From Nitrosospira multiformis (GTDB lineage Bacteria; Pseudomonadota; Gammaproteobacteria; Burkholderiales; Nitrosomonadaceae), in NCBI RefSeq assembly GCF_900110185.1, contig NZ_FOCT01000003.1, forward strand, positions 62,001 to 126,000: a stretch of DNA of 64,000 nt, in the 5' to 3' direction. The translations under genes were made by a program, and so were the position numbers. Below the pieces are notes generated by a model. That model saw only the letters and a list, made by a program, of their open reading frames with translations. It was not told the DNA's origin and searched no databases. The number at the start of each line of letters is the position of its first letter. Positions within the stretch are counted from its first letter, which is position 1. Shown piece by piece: positions 58,335 to 64,000 of this stretch.

Positions 58335-59951
58335 TTAGGCCAAGTGTTCAAACAGTCGCGCGACCGCCTCAGCACCTGGATCAGCGTGACCGACCAAATG
58401 CTTGGCATTGATATAGGAAGCGCGGCCCGCATTCGCCTTGCTCATGTGGGCAGTGCGATCGGCACCCGAACGCGCGGCTTTCGCCGCCTCGGGCAGGCTC
58501 TCTTCCAGGGCATCAAGGGCTGGCGCAAGGGCATCGACCATGGTGCGGTCACCCGGACGTGCCCCGCCGATCTCCTGCATTCTCCGCAACCCGGCCTGCA
58601 ACGCTTCGCGCATTGGCAAGCCGCTTGAGGCGGCATCGCCCGCTGCGGCGAAGAAGATCGCGAGGAGCACACCGCACGAGCCTCCCATGGTTTGGGAAAG
58701 CTCCAAGCTAATGGCTCGATAGAGCTGGGTATGGTCGGCAAGCGGCAATCGGTCCACCGCGCTGATCAGGGCGCGTGCCGCGCCGGCTAGCGTGCTGCCG
58801 GTGTCGCCATCGCCTGACTTGGCGTCGAGCGCGTTGAGGTCGTTCTCGGCGGCGATCAGAACCTCGCAGCAACTGGTCAGGAACTCCCTGGTCGGCTTGT
58901 GCATCGAGGGCATCGGAACGACAGCCGTCAGGCCGTCCGGAAGCGCCTGAATCGCGATCTGGCCTAGCCGGGAGACCCGTGGCCATGCCGCCAGCGGCGT
59001 GTGCTGCTTGAGCAGGGCGATCTCGGCATCGTCGGCAGGATAGGCCGAAATCGAGAAGCCATGCATGTCGAGCGATGTCATCATGGCCGCCGGCCCGATG
59101 ACGTGGGTTATCCGCTCGCCAATCGCTGACCGCCGGATTTCGTTGAGGATGATCGACATCTCGATGACCGACGTGCCGCCGAGATTGTTGATCATAGCGA
59201 CATGCGGCTTTTCTTCCATTGCAGCTGCCAAGCGCTCGACCATGGCAGCGACAGCTTCGCTCGCGTCCTTGAACTCGACCTGTTCAACCCCGGCTTCACC
59301 GTGGATGCCAAGCCCAAGCTCGGCCATGCCGGGCGGGATGCGATCCTCCTTTGGCGAACCTGGGATGGTGCAGGTGTTTAGCGACATGCCGATGCTTTTT
59401 GTCTTTGACACGACCTTGCGCGCGGCCGCGGCGACGTGCGCCAAGTCGGTACCATTCTCGGCCAACGCCCCGGCTATCTTGTGCACGAAAAGCGTGCCGG
59501 CGACACCGCGGGCTTGGGGCAAGTCGGGCAACGCCACATCATCATCGACGATGACTATCTCGACATTCAAGCCAAACTGGCGAGCGCGTTCGGCCGCCAG
59601 CCCGAAATTCAATCGGTCACCGGTATAATTTTTGACGATGAGCAGGCAGCCGGACGATCCCGTCACGGCAAGGATGCCTGCCAGTACCGCGTCGACTGTC
59701 GGCGAGGCGAAGATGTCGCCGCACACCGCAGCCGTCAGCATCCCTTCCCCGACGAAACCCGCATGTGCCGGTTCGTGGCCCGATCCGCCTCCCGAGATCA
59801 AAGCGACCTTGGACTTGTCCCAGTCATTGCGTACGACCACCCGTATATGTGGATAGCCGTCGAGCCGGGCCAGCTTACCGCCAGACGCCGCGACCAGACC
59901 ATCGACGGCTTCGGTGACGATGCTTTCTTTGGTGTTGATGAACTGGGGCAT
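58335..59951 (-). CDS. ATP-dependent dihydroxyacetone kinase, DhaK-DhaL fusion
   Basis: 538 residues joining DhaK and DhaL as in the ATP-type enzymes of Citrobacter and animals. DhaK part: G-G-G-S-G-H-E-P near residue 55 and the substrate-binding His217 in L-G-L-G-I-H-G-E. DhaL part: the Mg-ATP aspartates Asp376, Asp381 and Asp383 in D-A-K-S-G-D-G-D-T-G-S. It phosphorylates dihydroxyacetone or glyceraldehyde. The gene is GC-rich and uses codons unlike the AT-rich DNA around it, and is flanked by decayed repeats, so transfer is likely. An IS6-type end begins eight bases before the start codon and no good ribosome-binding site is seen, so expression is doubtful. The reading frame itself is intact. 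Confidence 0.92.
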   Translation of the reverse strand: MPQFINTKESIVTEAVDGLVAASGGKLARLDGYPHIRVVVRNDWDKSKVALISGGGSGHEPAHAGFVGEGMLTAAVCGDIFASPTVDAVLAGILAVTGSSGCLLIVKNYTGDRLNFGLAAERARQFGLNVEIVIVDDDVALPDLPQARGVAGTLFVHKIAGALAENGTDLAHVAAAARKVVSKTKSIGMSLNTCTIPGSPKEDRIPPGMAELGLGIHGEAGVEQVEFKDASEAVAAMVERLAAAMEEKPHVAMINNLGGTSVIEMSIILNEIRRSAIGERITHVIGPAAMMTSLDMHGFSISAYPADDAEIALLKQHTPLAAWPRVSRLGQIAIQALPDGLTAVVPMPSMHKPTREFLTSCCEVLIAAENDLNALDAKSGDGDTGSTLAGAARALISAVDRLPLADHTQLYRAISLELSQTMGGSCGVLLAIFFAAAGDAASSGLPMREALQAGLRRMQEIGGARPGDRTMVDALAPALDALEESLPEAAKAARSGADRTAHMSKANAGRASYINAKHLVGHADPGAEAVARLFEHLA

Positions 59952-59958
59952 GTTTTCG

Positions 59959-60067
59959 GACTCTGTTGCAAAAAATGATTTTTGATAAAAAGTGAATTTA
60001 AAAGTTATTAAAAAATATTTAGTTAAAAATTAAAATATAGCTGTTTCTTATTTTTTGCAACAGAGCC
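59959..60067. mobile_element. MITE-like element with IS6-family-type terminal inverted repeats
   Basis: Sixteen-base perfect inverted repeats CTCTGTTGCAAAAAAT at 59961-59976 and, on the other strand, 60065-60050. Including the outer two bases the right end reads G-G-C-T-C-T-G-T-T-G-C-A-A-A, the standard IS6-family terminus; the left end reads G-A instead of G-G. The 73 bp inside is very AT-rich and non-coding. No eight-base target duplication is seen. Too small for a transposase, so a non-autonomous derivative or deletion remnant. Confidence 0.7.
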
Positions 60068-60101
60068 GGATTTTTGGCCACAGGTCTTGTCCATGCCCGC
60101 T

Positions 60102-60169
60102 GAGAAACGGCGCAGCGTTGGTATGAAGTTGAGCTTGTTCTTGATCTATTGGGCGACGGGTTCTTATGC
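60102..60169 (+). repeat. decayed repeat, right copy flanking dhaKL
   Basis: Partner of 58047-58115, same orientation. The two copies lie on either side of dhaKL, about 2 kb apart. The single-base indel relative to the left copy breaks the shared reading frame here. Confidence 0.65.
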
Positions 60170-60679
60170 ACCGATGGGGCAGTAAAACTTCCAGGCAACA
60201 CGGAGAACTGTCCCATGTGGTAGCGGGAGAGGCCGAGGGAAGGCAATTTATTGGACGAATCCATTTAGTGAGGCTACGGCGCAAGCCAGCGTACTGGCGG
60301 GTCTATTAACCGCTTTCCCTTTTGCCTTGTGGAAAGCTGTGGACTGCCCGAGTAGCGGATTGCGTGCCGGGAGGGGCATTCCCCAACCTAAGTATTTGGC
60401 TACTGCGCGACAACTCGAGATACATTGAAAGCGATCCCGTTGAAAGAGGAAATATTGAAAAAATTGAAAGGGCAGGATGTAAAAGTGTAGCGAAAGGAAG
60501 TCTTTCTGCTACTCATAAACGCGACCAATCCCAAATCTGCAGGCAGCAGGGCTGATCAGAAGCATCCAGAAGGGTCCTTTCTATGTCCCTCCTGAGGAGA
60601 TGCTTAAAGAAACTCAGGCGCGAACCACTGATGAGTAATCCCTCTATATGCCGGCAGGTGTACCAGGAGCCACAACTCG

Positions 60680-63628
60680 ATGGATGTAGCTGAGAACGAT
60701 AATGATGCATTACGCCGCTTGCGGCGAACAATGCGGGATTTAGTAGCTCTCTCGACCCTGTCGGAGGCGTGGGCTGGTTTAGAACCGGAGGATATTGCCA
60801 AGAGACTCGCTAAAGTTCTCTCGAGTACTCTTGATCTTGACTTGGTCTACATCCGCCTTGCCCAGCCCAACAGCTCTGGCTTTACGGAGGCTATATGCAG
60901 CAAGCATCGTCCTGATGCAGACCGCTGCATTTACGAAGTGCGGGACTGGCTCACTTCGCTCTTGACCGATGCTGCTTCAATCCCCGTGGCTATAGTGCCT
61001 GATCCGTTTGGTACGGACACTCTGCGAATGGCTCTCACTCGGTTCGGCTTGGAAGAGCGTGATGTGTTAGTCACTGGTTCGCAGCGAGCAGGCTTTCCAA
61101 CTGAGGATGATCGGCTGCTGCTGGAACTCGCTTCCAACCAAGTGACTGTCGTTGCCCAGCAGCAGCGGGCCGAGCAAGCCCTCCAGGAAAGCGAAGAGCG
61201 GTTTCGTGGTTTTGCCAACGCCGCTCCGGCCATGCTCTGGGTGACCGAGCCGGACGGTTTCTGCTCTTTCCTCTCTCAAGGGTGGTACGAGTTCACTGGC
61301 CAAGACGAGGACGAAGGGCTGGGCTTCGGGTGGCTCAATGCCGTGCATCCGGAAGATCGGGAGGAAGCAAGCAAAAATTTCCTTTTCGCAAACGAGCGGA
61401 GAGAAGAATTCTTCCTCGAGTATCGCCTGCGGCGGGCCGAGGGTGTATATCGGTGGATCATCGACGCCGGCCGCCCTCGCTTCTCCCCCGAAGGCCAATT
61501 TCTCGGATATGTCGGAAACCTGCTCGATATCACGGACCGCAAGCAGGTCGAGAAGGATCTTCAGGAAAGCCGAGAGTACTTGCGGGCTATCTTTGAATCC
61601 GTCGGTGATGGTCTTTACGTAATGGGGCCAGATTTCCGCTGCACCTACCTGAATCCAGCTGGGGCAGCGATGCTTGGCTACCAGGCCCGAGAACTCGTTG
61701 GTCGGCACCTGCACGATATCATTCACCACACACATCCGGGCGGCGGTCATCGCGCTGTCAGTGAGTCCCCTGTCGCCTTAGCTGTGCGCGAGGGTGTGCC
61801 AGCGCGTGTGGACGACGATGTCTTCTGGAGGAAGGATGGGAGTCGATTACCAGTCACCTACTCTGTTTCCCCGATAATGGTCGATGGGCGACCCGCCGGA
61901 GCAGTCGTCGCATACCGGGATGTCACGGAGCGGAAGCAATCCGAAGAAGAGATGGCCGTTCTCCTGGGAACGGAGAAGTGCCGTGCTGCACTTCTGGCAC
62001 GGGTAGCCAATGCAAGCAAGTCGATGAACTTGGAGTGGTCGGTGGACAGCATTGCCCGGATTTTGACTGAAGAAGCCCGCTCCATGCTTGGAGCTCACCA
62101 AGCGGTCACTTCCGTGACTATTTCAGAAAACTGGGCACAGGCGATTAGAGCGGTATCCCTGTCGGACAAGTATGCCCACTACCATGCCTATTCAGAGAAG
62201 CCGGACGGGTCGGGCATTTACATGGAAGTATGCCGTACCAATCGTCCGATGCGGATGACTCAACAAGAGCTGGAAGCCCATCCAGCGTGGAAAGGGTTTG
62301 GAAAGCATGCCAAAGATCATCCACCCATGAGAGGCTGGCTTGCCGTACCGCTGATCGGCCACGGGGGGAAAAACCTCGGCTTGGTCCAGCTCACGGACAA
62401 GGCTCAAGGCGAATTCACCGAAGAGGACGAGGCGATTCTGGTGCAGCTTGCTGCGATTGCCTCTACTGGGATCGAAAACGCCTATCTTTATGAGCAAGTG
62501 CGGAAGCAGGATCGACGCAAGGATGAATTCCTCGCCACGCTGGCTCATGAACTGAGAAATCCTCTTGCCCCCGTTCGTAACGGACTTGCCGTGCTCAAGC
62601 TGGCACCTTCAATGGAGGCCACGGTGCGGACTCGGGAGATCATGGAGCGACAGGTGGAACATATGGTCCACCTAATCGACGATCTGCTTGACGTTTCCCG
62701 CATTACCAGCGGAAAGATCCAACTCAAGAAGGAGTGGGTAGATATTCGCACGGTACTGGATGCAGCTCTTGAACTGAGTCGGCCCCTTATTAAGGAAAAC
62801 CAGCACAGGCTGTTCATTTCGAATCCTAAAGAGTTGCTCCTGCTTGACGCCGATCCAACGCGTATGACCCAGGTAGTGAGTAACCTCCTGAATAACGCGG
62901 CGAAGTACACTTCCAAAGGAGGACAAATCGAGTTGTCTGCCGAGAGAGATGGCAGCGAAGTAATCATCAGGGTGCGGGATAACGGAGTCGGCCTTACGTC
63001 AGAGGCTCTGCCAGAGGTATTTGAATTATTTAGTCAGGTCGGGAAAACCCTGGATCGCTCACAGGGAGGATTAGGCATCGGGTTAGCCCTCGTCAAGCGA
63101 CTTGTAGAAATGCACAACGGATCCATCACAGCGGAAAGCCAAGGCCTTGGGCAAGGCAGCACGTTCGTTGTCCGTCTTCCCCTCCCCCCAACGCAAATAA
63201 TCAAGAGGCAAGTTGCTGGGGCAGGTGACTTCTGTACCCTATCTGTTCCCCGTCGCATCCTTGTGGTGGACGACAATGTGGATGGGGCTGAAACACTCAC
63301 TATGCTCCTCATGATGTCTGGACATACGGTAGAGACGGTTCACACTGGCCCGGACGCCCTCAAGGCCGCTCAGACCTTTCAACCTGACGTAATATTCCTC
63401 GACATTGGCCTTCCTGTTCTGAGCGGGTATGAAGTTGCACAACAACTCCGTTCTGATTCGAACATAAATGGCTTGATCCTGGTAGCTTTGACCGGATGGG
63501 GATCCGAAGAGGACCGCCGACGAGCGCGAACTGCTGGATTCGATTATCACCTTACCAAGCCAGTCGAGATAGAAAAGCTGCAGCGGTTACTCAGCGAAAT
63601 AGATCAGGAATTAACCACCAAGAGTTGA
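60680..63628 (+). CDS. hybrid sensor histidine kinase (GAF-PAS-PAS-GAF-HisKA-HATPase-REC)
   Basis: 982 residues, no membrane segments, so cytosolic. In order: GAF-like domain (about 20-165), PAS (about 170-290, with P-A-M-L-W-V-T-E and D-I-T-D-R-K), second PAS (about 300-420, V-A-Y-R-D-V-T-E-R-K), GAF (about 435-605), HisKA with His623 in L-A-H-E-L-R-N-P-L-A-P, HATPase_c (N-L-L-N-N-A-A-K-Y-T, G-G-L-G-I-G-L-A-L-V) and a C-terminal receiver with phosphoacceptor Asp908 in F-L-D-I-G-L-P. All catalytic residues are present. No response regulator with an output domain is encoded nearby. ATG 60680 follows A-G-G-A-G at 60665. Confidence 0.92.
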   Translation: MDVAENDNDALRRLRRTMRDLVALSTLSEAWAGLEPEDIAKRLAKVLSSTLDLDLVYIRLAQPNSSGFTEAICSKHRPDADRCIYEVRDWLTSLLTDAASIPVAIVPDPFGTDTLRMALTRFGLEERDVLVTGSQRAGFPTEDDRLLLELASNQVTVVAQQQRAEQALQESEERFRGFANAAPAMLWVTEPDGFCSFLSQGWYEFTGQDEDEGLGFGWLNAVHPEDREEASKNFLFANERREEFFLEYRLRRAEGVYRWIIDAGRPRFSPEGQFLGYVGNLLDITDRKQVEKDLQESREYLRAIFESVGDGLYVMGPDFRCTYLNPAGAAMLGYQARELVGRHLHDIIHHTHPGGGHRAVSESPVALAVREGVPARVDDDVFWRKDGSRLPVTYSVSPIMVDGRPAGAVVAYRDVTERKQSEEEMAVLLGTEKCRAALLARVANASKSMNLEWSVDSIARILTEEARSMLGAHQAVTSVTISENWAQAIRAVSLSDKYAHYHAYSEKPDGSGIYMEVCRTNRPMRMTQQELEAHPAWKGFGKHAKDHPPMRGWLAVPLIGHGGKNLGLVQLTDKAQGEFTEEDEAILVQLAAIASTGIENAYLYEQVRKQDRRKDEFLATLAHELRNPLAPVRNGLAVLKLAPSMEATVRTREIMERQVEHMVHLIDDLLDVSRITSGKIQLKKEWVDIRTVLDAALELSRPLIKENQHRLFISNPKELLLLDADPTRMTQVVSNLLNNAAKYTSKGGQIELSAERDGSEVIIRVRDNGVGLTSEALPEVFELFSQVGKTLDRSQGGLGIGLALVKRLVEMHNGSITAESQGLGQGSTFVVRLPLPPTQIIKRQVAGAGDFCTLSVPRRILVVDDNVDGAETLTMLLMMSGHTVETVHTGPDALKAAQTFQPDVIFLDIGLPVLSGYEVAQQLRSDSNINGLILVALTGWGSEEDRRRARTAGFDYHLTKPVEIEKLQRLLSEIDQELTTKS

Positions 63629-63889
63629 GGAATCCGTTCGTAGTGCAGGTAATTGTTTGGGACCTACTGATCATCTCAAATCAGATCATCTCAAATCAGG
63701 AAGGATGAGGCCCTTCTATCCTTGCTTAAACCCTTCTACGTCCGAACCTCTTTTCACGATGGAGCAATTTATCGATAGCTCGCCCCGGTTGACAATCGCT
63801 TTTGATGCAGAAAAGGGTGGAAGGATGCACCCCAGGAGGGGATAAAAGGAGATAAAGTAGAGGTTGTGATACTTTTTCCGAGGGAATAT

Positions 63890-64000
63890 ATGCAGAACCT
63901 GAATTTGAAGTTATTGGCAGTTGTTTTTTTCCTGCTTCCGCTTTCATTTCTCTCCGGTTGCGCGGCGGTGGCGGTAACGGGGGCGGCTGCGGGCAGTGGA
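63890..64000 (+). CDS. lipoprotein, 5' part only
   Basis: ATG 63890 behind A-G-G-G-A-A starts an open frame that runs off the right edge. The 37 residues seen are a lipoprotein signal peptide with the lipobox L-S-G-C followed by A-A-V-A-V-T-G-A-A-A-G-S-G. The Ala/Gly-rich start of the mature part is like DUF3568 lipoproteins, but too little is visible to decide. Confidence 0.7.
   Translation, partial: MQNLNLKLLAVVFFLLPLSFLSGCAAVAVTGAAAGSG

Larger units (their letters stand above)
59952..60679. other. gene-poor region upstream of dhaKL with a mobile-element scar
   Basis: About 730 bp without a supported gene. It starts with the 109-bp element with IS6-type ends, then a decayed repeat (60102-60169). 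Near 60520-60638 an open stretch without start codon reads like the tail of a lost gene (G-P-F-Y-V-P-P-E-E-M-L-K-E-T). The right end carries the leader of the hybrid kinase gene. Confidence 0.6.

Noticed and set aside
60520..60638. Open stretch without start codon ending E-E-M-L-K-E-T-Q-A-R-T-T-D-E
   Set aside because: No start codon and a stop directly upstream; may be the tail of a lost gene, but too short to name.

Overview
The window most resembles a chromosomal segment of a betaproteobacterium in the Nitrosomonadaceae, probably a Nitrosospira-like ammonia oxidiser. This rests on gene content and order: a sucrose-synthesis operon (fructokinase, fused sucrose-phosphate synthase/phosphatase, sucrose synthase), a paired cyanophycin-synthetase locus with its ABC exporter-like and DUF1854 partners, and betaproteobacterial housekeeping blocks. 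No amo, hao or rRNA gene is present, so the genus is an inference.

Layout. 1-413: 3' end of ubiE. 824-6279: three-gene sucrose operon. 6352-13015: accessory stretch with a LuxR/EpsA-like regulator, a secreted (Ser-Gln)7 protein, a RidA protein, an orphan TIR-like protein, a 420-residue unknown, an Slp lipoprotein, a TPMT-like methyltransferase and a GNAT-like protein. 13325-17743: ovoA-ovoB for ovothiol synthesis, then a DMT-family exporter. 18014-26090: cyanophycin locus (ABC protein, DUF1854 protein, a CphA-like paralogue with a lost P-loop lysine, and intact CphA), followed by dodecin. 26922-31385: clpS-clpA, a cold-shock gene and icd. 31647-40584: nudJ-like gene, mnmA, GST, purB, the grpE-dnaK-dnaJ heat-shock operon behind a good sigma-32 promoter, and a RIO-like kinase. 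40604-44896: an ADP-ribose pyrophosphatase-like Nudix gene, phoB-phoR and glycerate 2-kinase. 44925-51115: uvrA diverging from an MFS(YAM)-ssb-comEA-like set, then cysM. 51354-57222: the ydbH-ynbE-ydbL envelope operon, a DEDD exonuclease, rlmD and a BI-1/YccA protein. 57356-60680: a tRNA-Ser gene with a truncated tRNA fragment in front, then a gene-poor, AT-rich segment carrying a GC-rich dihydroxyacetone kinase gene. That gene is flanked by two decayed copies of one sequence and abuts a ~109-bp element with IS6-family-type ends. 60680-63628: orphan hybrid histidine kinase. 63890-64000: start of a lipoprotein gene.

How the genes work together. Two storage or stress chemistries dominate: sucrose as compatible solute or carbon reserve, and cyanophycin as nitrogen reserve. 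Ovothiol (OvoA sulfoxide synthase/methyltransferase plus OvoB C-S lyase) adds thiol redox protection. Most of the rest is conserved core. The least explained points are the non-canonical CphA paralogue with its zinc-ribbon ABC partner and palindromic leader, the orphan TIR protein, and the scarred dhaKL region. Hexanucleotide microsatellites occur twice and degenerate REP-like palindromes twice. No CRISPR array, rRNA, complete insertion sequence or prophage was found.
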